Source: Pseudomonadota bacterium
GTDB taxonomy: Bacteria > Pseudomonadota > Alphaproteobacteria > Reyranellales > Reyranellaceae
Direction of reading: 5' to 3'
NCBI GenBank assembly: GCA_018240685.1
Contig: JAFEFG010000050.1
Location: 1-34,367, forward strand
Length of the DNA: 34,367 bases
The translations under genes and the position numbers were made by a program. Shown piece after piece: positions 9,801-15,871 of the stretch (position 1 is the first letter of the stretch; every line of letters begins with the position of its first letter). The notes beneath the pieces were generated by a model. It did no database searches, was not told the DNA's origin, and saw only the letters and a program-made list of their open reading frames with translations.

Positions 9801-10253
9801 CTTCGCATGCTCCTTGAAGAACGCGACCGCGCCGGCGACGTCGGTCGGGCCGCCGGTGCCGGGCAGCACCGGCACCTTGCACTGTTCGGCATGCGCGCGC
9901 GCCCGCGCCTTGTCGCCGAACAGGTCGAGCTGCTCGGGCGTCGGCCCGACGAAGACCAGCTTCGACTCGGCACAATCGCGCGCCAGCGCCGTGTTCTCCG
10001 ACAGGAAGCCGTAGCCCGGATGGATGGCGTCGCAACCGGCCGTCCTGGCGGCGGCGATGACGGCGGCGATGTCGAGATAGGGCGCGGCGCCACGGCCCTT
10101 CAGCGGCACCGCCTCGTCGACGCGCTTCACATGCAGCGAAGAGGCATCGTCGTCGGAGTAGACGCCGACGGTGGCGATGCCGAGTTCGGCCGCGGCCTGG
10201 GCGATACGGATGGCGATCTCGCCGCGATTGGCGATCAGGAGTTTCTTGATCAT
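6897..10253 (-). CDS. Single-chain acyl-CoA carboxylase (biotin carboxylase + BCCP + carboxyltransferase)
   Basis: 1118 residues joining all three functions of a biotin-dependent acyl-CoA carboxylase. Residues 1-~450 are the biotin carboxylase (KKLLIANRGEIAIRI, glycine-rich loop AGGGGRGMR, EANPRLQVEHTVTEEVWG). A biotinyl domain follows a low-complexity Ala/Pro linker, with the carrier motif MDAMKMQHE and biotinyl Lys547. From ~600 to the end is the carboxyltransferase (RRRKTNQRTARENLNDLVDP, then LCDTPGMMVGPEIEKTA and AMAGGSF). Most bacterial propionyl-, methylcrotonyl- and geranyl-CoA carboxylases split these over two chains. A one-chain order like this matches the known homohexameric long-chain acyl-CoA carboxylase (LCC) type, which accepts a broad range of acyl-CoAs. 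The substrate is not readable. It is in an operon with the SDR downstream and divergent, by only 23 bases, from the flavodoxin-like gene. Confidence 0.92.
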   Translation of the reverse strand: MIKKLLIANRGEIAIRIAQAAAELGIATVGVYSDDDASSLHVKRVDEAVPLKGRGAAPYLDIAAVIAAARTAGCDAIHPGYGFLSENTALARDCAESKLVFVGPTPEQLDLFGDKARARAHAEQCKVPVLPGTGGPTDVAGAVAFFKEHAKAGIVLKAIAGGGGRGMRLIRNESEIAEAFARASAEAKAAFGNGDLYAERLVGQARHVEIQAVGDGKGKVVALGERECTLQRRSQKIVELAPSPALKPALRKKIIEAAIAMARDVKYRSLGTFEFLVDGDAFFFIEANPRLQVEHTVTEEVWGVDLVKAQLLLAGGSALKDTGVEEAAPRGAAIQLRVNMETMTADGSAKPGGGTLSAFEPPSGPGVRVDTYGYAGYRTNPNFDSLLAKVIVHGASFGEALARAERALAAFRLEGAPSNIAFLRALLDDPAVRADKVHTRFVDEHAAALIEAAAKLQPGLYFAAAAAPSAAGGRQAGARVDNVDPLAVLTFGKQTTVQAAEAAAPSDAPEGTVPVPAPMQGTVVSLAVKEGDAVAAGQPLLVMDAMKMQHEIKSPARGYVRRIAVEAGETIYEGHPLLFVEEADVEVKSAAAEEKIDLDHIRPDLAEYFDRRAMTLDEKRPDSVARRRKTNQRTARENLNDLVDPGSFVEYGAFAIASQRTRRSVEDLIAKTPADGLITGIGRVNGTLFDDTRSRVAVALYDYTVLAGTQGKTNHEKKDRLFELVEAQRLPLVVFTEGGGGRPGDIDVQSVAGLNTMAFHIFGRLSGLVPLVGINSGRCFAGNAALLGCCDVVIATKNSSIGMGGPAMIEGGNLGVFAPEEVGPMSVQVPNGTVDIAVEDEAEAVAVAKKYLSYFQGPVADWKAADQRLLRRAIPENRLRVYDVRTVLDTLCDEGSVLELRRAFGPGMVTALARIEGKPLGIVANNPTHLAGAIDSDGADKAARFLKLCDAFDLPVLFLCDTPGMMVGPEIEKTALVRHCSRLFVVGANLGVPFGTIVLRKAYGLGAQAMAGGSFHAGAFAISWPTGEFGGMGLEGAVKLGFRKELEAVSDPAERRALFDKMVAAAYARGKALSTATYFEVDEVIDPAESRHWIATALLGAEPRRRDGHKKRPNIDTW

Positions 10254-10276
10254 CGGCTCAACGGTAAAAGTGAATC

Positions 10277-10735
10277 ATGTCGAAGCGGTTGCTGATCGTG
10301 GCACATGCGCCGTCGGAGAACACGCGCGCCCTGCGCGCGGCCGTGGAGCGCGGCGCGCTGAGCGAAACGGGCATTGAGGTGAGGGTTGCGGCGCCGCTGC
10401 AGGCCGGGCCCGACGACGTGCTGGCGGCGCAGGCGGTCATTCTCGGCACAACCGAGAACCTGGGCTACATGAGCGGCGCGCTGAAGGATTTCTTCGACCG
10501 TTCCTACTATGCGCTGCTCGACCGCACGCAGGGCCTGCCGTGCGCGCTCTATATCCGCGCCGGCAGCGATGGCACCGGCACGCGACGCGGTGTCGAGACC
10601 ATCCTGACCGGCCTGCGCTGGCGGCTGGTGCAGGAGCCCCTCATCTGCCGGGGCCCGTGGCAGGAAAGCTTCGCGCAGCAATGCGAGGAGCTCGGCGCGG
10701 CGATGGCGGCGGGGTTGGCGGCAGGGATCTTCTGA
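10277..10735 (+). CDS. Flavodoxin-like / NAD(P)H-dependent FMN reductase family protein
   Basis: 152 residues with a flavodoxin-like fold: an N-terminal beta strand and phosphate loop KRLLIVAHAPSENTRAL, a second strand with AVILGTTENLGYMSGALKDFFDRSYY (the FMN-isoalloxazine loop region), and LPCALYIRAGSDGTGTRRGVE. It probably binds FMN and carries electrons or reduces flavin in the cytoplasm; catalytic use is not certain from sequence. It is divergent from the acyl-CoA carboxylase with only 23 bases between the two starts, too few for two independent promoters, so at least one promoter lies within the opposite coding region. No clear ribosome-binding site precedes the ATG (only a purine-rich AAAAGTGA), so the start is fairly but not fully sure. 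Confidence 0.78.
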   Translation: MSKRLLIVAHAPSENTRALRAAVERGALSETGIEVRVAAPLQAGPDDVLAAQAVILGTTENLGYMSGALKDFFDRSYYALLDRTQGLPCALYIRAGSDGTGTRRGVETILTGLRWRLVQEPLICRGPWQESFAQQCEELGAAMAAGLAAGIF

Positions 10736-10755
10736 ACGGCCTCCGGCCTCGACGA

Positions 10756-11559
10756 TCACTGCGCGGTGTACCCGCCATCCACGACGAGGGCCGAGCCGGT
10801 CATGAAGCCGGCATCGTCGGAGGCCAGGAACACGATGCCCTTGGCGATGTCCTCGGCGACACCCAGCCGGCCGATCGGATGCATGCGGACGGAAACGTCG
10901 CGCGTGGCCTCGGTGTCGTTGCTGCCCAGCGCCCGCGCGCGCATGGCGAAGGTCTGCTGGCCCATGTCGGTGTCGATCACACCGGGATGGATCGAATTGA
11001 CGCGGATGCGATAGCCCTTGCGGCCGAACTCGAGCGCCGTCGACTTGGTGAACAGCGTCACGCCGCCCTTGGTGAGCGAGTAGAGCGGATCGAGCTGCGA
11101 GCCGACGAGGCCGGCGACCGAGGCGAGGTTGACGATCGCCGAGCCGTGCGGGCTGCCGGTGGCGCTCTTCCTGAGATGCGGCAGTGCCGCGCGCGTGCCC
11201 AGCACCACGCCGGTCAGGTTGACCGCCACCAGCCGGTTCCATTCGTCGAGCGTCGCATCCTCGACACCCTTGCCGTTGAAGATGCCGGCATTGTTCACCA
11301 GCACGTCGAGCCTGCCGAATTTCTTCAGCGTCGCGTCCATCGCGGCGGCCCACGCCGCCTCCTGCGTGACGTCGAGCGGAACATAGAGCGCCTGCCCGCC
11401 CGCCGCCTCGATCTCCTTGGCGGTCTGGCGGCCGCGCTCGTCGAGCACGTCACCGATCGCGACCTTGGCGCCGGCGCTCGCCATCAGCCTGGCGGTCGCC
11501 CCGCCGATTCCGCGCGCCGCGCCCGAAAGGAACGCGACCTTGCCGTCGAGCCTGTTCAT
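10756..11559 (-). CDS. Short-chain dehydrogenase/reductase
   Basis: 267 residues. I start at 11559 (MNRLDGK) rather than an ATG 18 bases upstream, because AGGAGG sits ~8 bases before 11559 and this ATG begins at the normal SDR N-terminus. SGAARGIG at 12-19 replaces the usual TG start of the cofactor motif by SG. NNAG at 89-92, Ser147, YSLTK with Tyr160 and Lys164, and a C-terminal VVDGGYTAQ. It resembles SDRs annotated as cyclopentanol or 3-alpha/20-beta-hydroxysteroid dehydrogenases, but the substrate remains open. It lies downstream of the two acyl-CoA dehydrogenase genes on the same strand, separated by a structured 126-base gap, so co-transcription is possible with reduced expression. Confidence 0.87.
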   Translation of the reverse strand: MNRLDGKVAFLSGAARGIGGATARLMASAGAKVAIGDVLDERGRQTAKEIEAAGGQALYVPLDVTQEAAWAAAMDATLKKFGRLDVLVNNAGIFNGKGVEDATLDEWNRLVAVNLTGVVLGTRAALPHLRKSATGSPHGSAIVNLASVAGLVGSQLDPLYSLTKGGVTLFTKSTALEFGRKGYRIRVNSIHPGVIDTDMGQQTFAMRARALGSNDTEATRDVSVRMHPIGRLGVAEDIAKGIVFLASDDAGFMTGSALVVDGGYTAQ

Positions 11560-11589
11560 TCCTGTTTCCTCCTTCATTGTTCTTTTCCC

Positions 11590-11673
11590 TCTCGGGGGAA
11601 GTGGCCCGTCTACGGACGGAAGGGGGCCACCCCTCCGCCCGCCGCGCAGGCACCTCCCCCGAAGCGGGGGAGG
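11590..11673. repeat. Intergenic palindromic element (REP-like), two stem-loops
   Basis: The gap between an acyl-CoA dehydrogenase gene and an SDR gene holds two hairpins. GTGGCCC (11601-11607) pairs with GGGCCAC (11624-11630), with an inner GTC/GAC pairing. CCTCCCCC (11653-11660) pairs with GGGGGAGG (11666-11673) over a 5-base loop. The composition (G- and C-runs, gene-free, double palindrome) resembles dispersed REP/RIME-like elements of alphaproteobacteria. Only one copy is in this window, so the repeat status is inferred from style. Confidence 0.5.
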
Positions 11674-11685
11674 AATATCGAGACG

Positions 11686-12906
11686 CTACTTGCCCAGCTT
11701 GTTGAAAGGGATGTCCTTGTCGACGCGCACGTCGGCCGGCAGACCGAGCACGCGCTCGGCGACGATGTTGCGCAGGATCTCGTCGGTGCCGCCGGCGATG
11801 CGGAAGCCCGCGCCGCCGATCCACTGCGCCTGGAAACCGCCCGCTTGCGGGATCTCCTCCTTCATGACGCCGGCCGGCCCCATCAGCTCCATGGCGAAGG
11901 CGCCCATGTCCTGCATCTTGGGCGCCGCCACGATCTTGATGATCGAGGATTCCGGTCCCGGCGTCTGGCCCTTCGACAGGGCGGTGAGCGTGCGATAGCG
12001 TGTCAGCTTCAGACCCTGCTGCTGCACGTACCAGTCGGCGATCCGGCTGCGCACCTGCTGATTCCGGATCGCGGGCCCGTCCTCGAGATCGGTGTCGCGG
12101 GCAAGCTCCATCAGCTCGTCGACGTCGAGGCCGCCCGACGGCATGCCGACCGCGAGGCGCTCGTTCATCAGCGTGGTGAGCGCGGCCTTCCAGCCCTCGC
12201 CCACCTTGCCCAGTCGCTGGCTGTCGGGGATGCGCACGTCGGTGAAGAACACCTCGTTGAAGTTGGCGCCGCCCGACATCTGCTTGATCGGCCGCACCTC
12301 GACCCCCGGCGTCTTCATGGACAGGAAGAACATCGTGAGGCCCTGGTGCTTGGGCACGGTCGGGTCGGTCCGGGTGATGATGATGCCGAAGTCGGAGTAA
12401 TGGGCACCCGAGGTCCAGACCTTCTGGCCATTGATCACCCAGCCGTCACCGTCTCGTTCGGCGCGCGTGCGGATGCCGGCCACGTCCGAGCCCGCCGCCG
12501 GCTCGGAGAAGAGCTGGCACCAGATCTCCTCACCATGGAGCGCAGGCTTGACGTAGCGCTTGAGCTGCTCGGGGCTGGCGTAGGCCATCATGGTCGGGAT
12601 GCACATGCCGAGCCCGATGTCGAAGAAGCCGAGCGGCACGAGATAGTTCGACTCTTCCTGCTGGTAGATCACCTGCAGGATCGGCGAGGCGCCGCGGCCG
12701 CCGAACTCCTTGGGCCAGGTCATGCGCGCATAGCCGGCGGCAGCCTTCTTGGCCTGCCATTCCCGCGCCTTCTTCAGCAGCTCGGGATCGTCGTTGCGGG
12801 CGCGGAAGCTCTGCTTGTCGTCGCTCTTGCGGGTCGCGTTGGCATCGAGCCAGGCGCGCACTTCCTTGCGGAACGCGGCCTCTTCGGGGGTATCGTTGAA
12901 GTCCAT
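11686..12906 (-). CDS. Acyl-CoA dehydrogenase, 406 residues (probable subunit of a heteromeric pair)
   Basis: A full-length acyl-CoA dehydrogenase: N-terminal helical domain (FNDTPEEAAFRKEVRAWL), middle domain with the FAD/substrate block CQLFSEPAAGSDVAGIRTRA and WVINGQKVWTSGAHYSD, and a C-terminal domain ending GGTDEILRNIVAERVLGLP. At the place of the classical catalytic glutamate (YEGT in medium-chain enzymes) it has a small residue (AGGTDE), as in enzymes that place the base elsewhere. It lies 12 bases downstream of a second, shorter acyl-CoA dehydrogenase gene. Adjacent unequal pairs like this are known to form alpha2-beta2 complexes in mycobacterial sterol side-chain oxidation. It introduces a trans-2 double bond and passes electrons to ETF. 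The substrate is unknown. Confidence 0.9.
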   Translation of the reverse strand: MDFNDTPEEAAFRKEVRAWLDANATRKSDDKQSFRARNDDPELLKKAREWQAKKAAAGYARMTWPKEFGGRGASPILQVIYQQEESNYLVPLGFFDIGLGMCIPTMMAYASPEQLKRYVKPALHGEEIWCQLFSEPAAGSDVAGIRTRAERDGDGWVINGQKVWTSGAHYSDFGIIITRTDPTVPKHQGLTMFFLSMKTPGVEVRPIKQMSGGANFNEVFFTDVRIPDSQRLGKVGEGWKAALTTLMNERLAVGMPSGGLDVDELMELARDTDLEDGPAIRNQQVRSRIADWYVQQQGLKLTRYRTLTALSKGQTPGPESSIIKIVAAPKMQDMGAFAMELMGPAGVMKEEIPQAGGFQAQWIGGAGFRIAGGTDEILRNIVAERVLGLPADVRVDKDIPFNKLGK

Positions 12907-12918
12907 CTTGGATCCTCC

Positions 12919-14055
12919 TTACGCCGCGTTCTTCTGTTCGAGCCGGGTCACCAGCTTGTCCTTCCATGCCATCGGGCCGCCCAGCGACAGCGCCATCACA
13001 CGGGCGCGGCGGTAGTGGAACTGCGTGTCGGCCTCCCAGGTGAAGCCGATGCCGCCATGGGTCTGGATGTTCTCCTTCGCCGCGAAGTCGTAGGCATCGG
13101 TGGCCGCGATGCGCGCCGCCGCCGCCGCGAGCGGCAGGTCGGCGCCGCCATCGGTCAGCATCATGGCGCCGTAATAGGCGTTGGAGCGCGCCAGCTCGAG
13201 CTTCACGTAGCAGTCGGCCAGCTTGTGCTTGATCGCCTGGTAGGAGCCGATGAGACGGCCGAAGGCCTGGCGCTGCAGGGCATAGTCGCGCGCCATCCAC
13301 ATCGCCGCCTCGGCGCCGCCGACCTGGGCGAAGGCGAAGTAGACCGCCGCCGCATCGTAGAGCCGCTCGAGCAGCGACCAGCCCTCGCCCTCCGCCCCCA
13401 GCAGCTCGGCCGAGGCGCCGTCGAAGGTGAGTTCGGCCTGCTTGCGCGCGGGGTCGATGGTTTCGACCCGCTGCTTCTTCACGGCGGGCTGCGACAGGTC
13501 GACCAGAACCAGCGACACGGCCCGATCGCCCGGATTGCTTCCCTGGCCGCCCGTGTTCGCCAGCACGACCGCGAAGGTCGCCGCGTCGCCGTCGATCACC
13601 GGCACCTTCTTGCCGTTGAGCTTGCCGCCGCCGAAGGTCGTGCGGATGTTGCGCGGCCGCGGCGGCTGCGCGCCCTCGGCGACGGCGAGCGTGCCGATCG
13701 CCTTGCCGTTTGCCAGCTCGGGCAGCCACTTCTTCTTCTGCGCGTCGGAGCCCGCGAGCTTCAGCGCCTCGGTCGCCAGCACGACCGAACTGTCGAACGG
13801 CACCGGCGCGGCGGCGCGGCCGATCTCCTCGGCGATCACGCACAGCTCGAGCGGCGACAGGCCGAGTCCGCCATATTCTTCCGGGATCGCCGTGGCGGGC
13901 ACGCCCAGGTCGACGAGGCCCTTCCAGACCTCCTCGGCATACGCTTCGTTGCCGTCAAGAACGCGGCGCACGACCTTGGTCGGGCACTTGTCGGCGAGGA
14001 ATTTGCGAACCTGCTCCTTGAGCAGCTTCTGGTCGTCGGAGAAATCGAAGTTCAT
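12919..14055 (-). CDS. Acyl-CoA dehydrogenase, 378 residues (probable partner subunit)
   Basis: First gene of the acyl-CoA dehydrogenase pair in transcription order. N-terminal domain FSDDQKLLKEQVRKFLADKCP, then PEEYGGLGLSPLELCVIAEEIGRA; the middle domain is degenerate (IGTLAVAEGAQPPRP instead of the usual T/S-E-P-x-x-GSD block). The C-terminal domain has QRQAFGRLIGSYQAIKHKLAD and THGGIGFTWEADTQFHYRRA. The TWEAD motif keeps a glutamate near the classical catalytic position, which the downstream 406-residue protein lacks; conversely this protein lacks the SEP-x-x-GSD block its partner has. The two therefore look complementary. Only a weak ribosome site precedes the start, but the N-terminus aligns with the family. 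The gene is divergent from the DOPA-dioxygenase-like gene. Confidence 0.9.
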   Translation of the reverse strand: MNFDFSDDQKLLKEQVRKFLADKCPTKVVRRVLDGNEAYAEEVWKGLVDLGVPATAIPEEYGGLGLSPLELCVIAEEIGRAAAPVPFDSSVVLATEALKLAGSDAQKKKWLPELANGKAIGTLAVAEGAQPPRPRNIRTTFGGGKLNGKKVPVIDGDAATFAVVLANTGGQGSNPGDRAVSLVLVDLSQPAVKKQRVETIDPARKQAELTFDGASAELLGAEGEGWSLLERLYDAAAVYFAFAQVGGAEAAMWMARDYALQRQAFGRLIGSYQAIKHKLADCYVKLELARSNAYYGAMMLTDGGADLPLAAAAARIAATDAYDFAAKENIQTHGGIGFTWEADTQFHYRRARVMALSLGGPMAWKDKLVTRLEQKNAA

Positions 14056-14106
14056 GATGGGCCGAGCCTAGCAAGCGGCCTCGCATCGGGGAACGGCTCA
14101 GGGTTT

Positions 14107-14125
14107 CGGCACGCGGACCGTGCCG
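14107..14125. repeat. Hairpin in the divergent promoter region upstream of the DOPA-dioxygenase-like gene
   Basis: CGGCACG (14107-14113) and CGTGCCG (14119-14125) make a perfect 7-bp stem with a 5-base loop, in the 99-base gap between divergent genes. It could be an operator palindrome or part of the 5' leader of the gene at 14155. No specific regulator is recognised. Confidence 0.35.
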
Positions 14126-14154
14126 CAGGGTGGCAGGCACGATAGGATGACGCC

Positions 14155-14490
14155 ATGGAGACGACGGACATCAAGGACTGGCACGCCCACGTCTACTTCG
14201 ACGCCGCTTCGCGCGACGCAGCCTGGGCGCTGCGCGAGCGGATCGAGAAGGCGTTCGACATCGACATGGGCCGCTTCCACGAGAAGGCGGTCGGCCCGCA
14301 TCCGCGCTTCAGCTACCAGGTTCGCTTCCGCAACGACCAGTTCGCGACGCTGATCCCGTGGCTGACGCTGCATCGCGGCGCCCTCACGATCTTCGTGCAT
14401 CCCAACACCGGCCAGGATCTGGAGGATCACCGCGACCGCGCCCTCTGGCTCGGCCAGCAGGTCCCTCTTCTCCTCGACGCGCTCAAGTAA
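14155..14490 (+). CDS. DOPA 4,5-dioxygenase family protein
   Basis: 111 residues, the normal size for bacterial members of the DOPA 4,5-dioxygenase family. The family signature is clear: DWHAHVYFD with two histidines at 10 and 12, EKAVGPHPRFSYQVRF, then GALTIFVHPNTGQDLEDH and a final ALWLGQQVPL. The histidines in WHAHVYF, GPHP and FVHP are the likely metal ligands. Studied members cleave catechol rings extradiol, for example DOPA to a seco-product, but most bacterial homologues have no tested substrate. A TAGGA element precedes the ATG by about 8 bases. The CinA-like gene follows after 11 bases, so the two form a small operon. Catechol cleavage would fit a catabolic neighbourhood, but that is inference. 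Confidence 0.85.
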   Translation: METTDIKDWHAHVYFDAASRDAAWALRERIEKAFDIDMGRFHEKAVGPHPRFSYQVRFRNDQFATLIPWLTLHRGALTIFVHPNTGQDLEDHRDRALWLGQQVPLLLDALK

Positions 14491-14501
14491 AGGAACATTC
14501 C

Positions 14502-14984
14502 ATGGAAACGCTGCTCCCCCTCGCCCACCGCATCGGCGAGAAGCTCAAGGCGCGCAAGGAGACGATCGCCCTCTCCGAATCCTCGTCGGGCGGCCTCGTC
14601 TCCGCGGCGCTGCTCGCGGTGCCCGGCGCCTCCGCCTATTACATGGGTGCGGCCGTCGTCTACACGCGCCCGGCGCAGGATGCTTTCCTCGCCGTGCCGA
14701 AGGAGAAGCGCGTGGGCGTCCGCTCTTCTTCGGAACCGTGGGCGCTGCTGGCGGCCGAGCATGTACGCGAACGCCTGAAGACGACCTGGGGCCTCGCCGA
14801 GACCGGCGCCGCCGGCCCGACTGGCAACTCCTACGGCGATCCGGCCGGCCATACCTGCGTCGCCGTGGTCGGCCCCAACGGCAAGATCGCCCGCACCTTG
14901 CGCACGGGCTCGGCCGACCGCGCTGCCAACATGCGGGCCTTCGCGGCCGAGGCACTCAAGCTGATCGACGAACAGCTCGGCTAG
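14502..14984 (+). CDS. CinA C-terminal domain protein (PncC-like, nicotinamide-nucleotide amidase family)
   Basis: 160 residues, only the C-terminal domain of CinA, the size of stand-alone PncC proteins that deamidate NMN to NaMN. The start at 14502 is preceded by AGGAA at 14491-14495, right after the stop of the upstream gene. Family landmarks are visible but drifted: the usual AESCTGG reads SESSSGG, VPGASAYYMGAAVVYT is well kept, and the GIAGPxGG loop reads TGAAGPTGNSYGDPAGHTC. With the Cys-Thr pair replaced by Ser-Ser, amidase activity should not be assumed. It shares an operon with the DOPA-dioxygenase-like gene; the functional link is unclear. Its TAG stop overlaps, on a shared CTAG, the stop of the convergent SDR gene. 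Confidence 0.8.
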   Translation: METLLPLAHRIGEKLKARKETIALSESSSGGLVSAALLAVPGASAYYMGAAVVYTRPAQDAFLAVPKEKRVGVRSSSEPWALLAAEHVRERLKTTWGLAETGAAGPTGNSYGDPAGHTCVAVVGPNGKIARTLRTGSADRAANMRAFAAEALKLIDEQLG

Positions 14985-15790
14985 CTTGAAGGCCGCGGTG
15001 CGCGGCCGCCGGCGGTCAGGCCGCCGTCGATCACGAGCTCCTGCCCGGTGATGTAGCTCGCGGCGTCGGTGCAGAGGAACAGCACGCCGTTGGCGATGTC
15101 CTGCGCCTCGCCGACCCGCACCAGCGGCACGGCCACCGCAGCACGCTCGGCGGGATCGATCGGCGCGTTGCGGCGGTTGCCTTCCGCCTCGGTCGGGATC
15201 TTGTCCCAGATCGGCGTGGCGATAATGCCGGGATGGACCGAGTTGCAGCGGATGTTGTCGGCGGCATGCTCGAGCGCCACCGACTTGGCAAGCAGGCGCA
15301 CGCCGCCCTTGGTCGCCGAATAGGCGGCGAGCCCTGGCGCGCCGCGCAGGCCAGCCACCGACGACATCAGCACGATCGAGCCACCGCCGACCTTCTTCAG
15401 CGCCGGGATGGCATGCTTGATGGAGAGGAACACGCCGTCGAGATTGATCGCCTGCTGGCGCTGCCAGTCGGCCAGCGTCATCGTGGCGATCGGCGCCATG
15501 ATGCCGATGCCGGCATTGGCGACCATGATGTCGAGCCGGCCGAAGCGCTTCTCCGCCTCGGCGATCACGCCCGGCCACGTCGCTTCGTCACGCACGTCGT
15601 GGTGAAGGTAGTGCGCCTTGCCGCCCGCCTTGGCGATGCGCTCGACGATCTCCTTGCCGAGCCGGTCGTCGATGTCGGTGATCAGGACGGCGGCGCCGGC
15701 GGCGGCCAGCGTCTCCGAGCAGGCCGCGCCGATGCCCGAGGCACCACCGGTGACGATGGCGGTCTTTCCAGAAAGCGATGAGGTCGTCAT
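14981..15790 (-). CDS. Short-chain dehydrogenase/reductase
   Basis: 269 residues, a classical SDR: TGGASGIG at 14-21, ANAG at 91-94 in place of NNAG, MSSVAG with Ser143/144, and YSATK with Tyr157 and Lys161. The C-terminus GQELVIDGGLTAGG is typical of the family. AAAGGA lies about 7 bases before the start. It is the gene upstream of the crotonase-like gene's 3' end... the crotonase at 15872-16645 is transcribed first on the same strand, 81 bases earlier, so both could be one operon in which the SDR oxidises a hydroxyl made or kept in the acyl-CoA route. The substrate is unknown. It ends on a CTAG shared with the convergent CinA-like gene. Confidence 0.88.
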   Translation of the reverse strand: MTTSSLSGKTAIVTGGASGIGAACSETLAAAGAAVLITDIDDRLGKEIVERIAKAGGKAHYLHHDVRDEATWPGVIAEAEKRFGRLDIMVANAGIGIMAPIATMTLADWQRQQAINLDGVFLSIKHAIPALKKVGGGSIVLMSSVAGLRGAPGLAAYSATKGGVRLLAKSVALEHAADNIRCNSVHPGIIATPIWDKIPTEAEGNRRNAPIDPAERAAVAVPLVRVGEAQDIANGVLFLCTDAASYITGQELVIDGGLTAGGRAPRPSS

Positions 15791-15871
15791 GTGCTGTCCT
15801 TTGCAGATGGCTCAAGCAGAGAGGGCGCGCCGACGGCGCGCCCTGGACGAAGATCGGCGGCTGGGGACCGG

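Noticed and set aside
6534..10295. 1253-codon open frame on the plus strand opposite the acyl-CoA carboxylase
   Set aside because: No protein-family resemblance and Arg/His/Gly-rich composition typical of an antisense shadow of a GC-rich gene; the opposite strand encodes a clear carboxylase.
11653..11673. Hairpin as a Rho-independent terminator after the acyl-CoA dehydrogenase gene
   Set aside because: No T-run follows on the transcribed strand; it is better read as part of a palindromic repeat.
10540..14145. 1201-codon open frame on the plus strand opposite the dehydrogenase pair
   Set aside because: Antisense shadow in GC-rich DNA; it crosses several real genes and intergenic gaps and has no motif.
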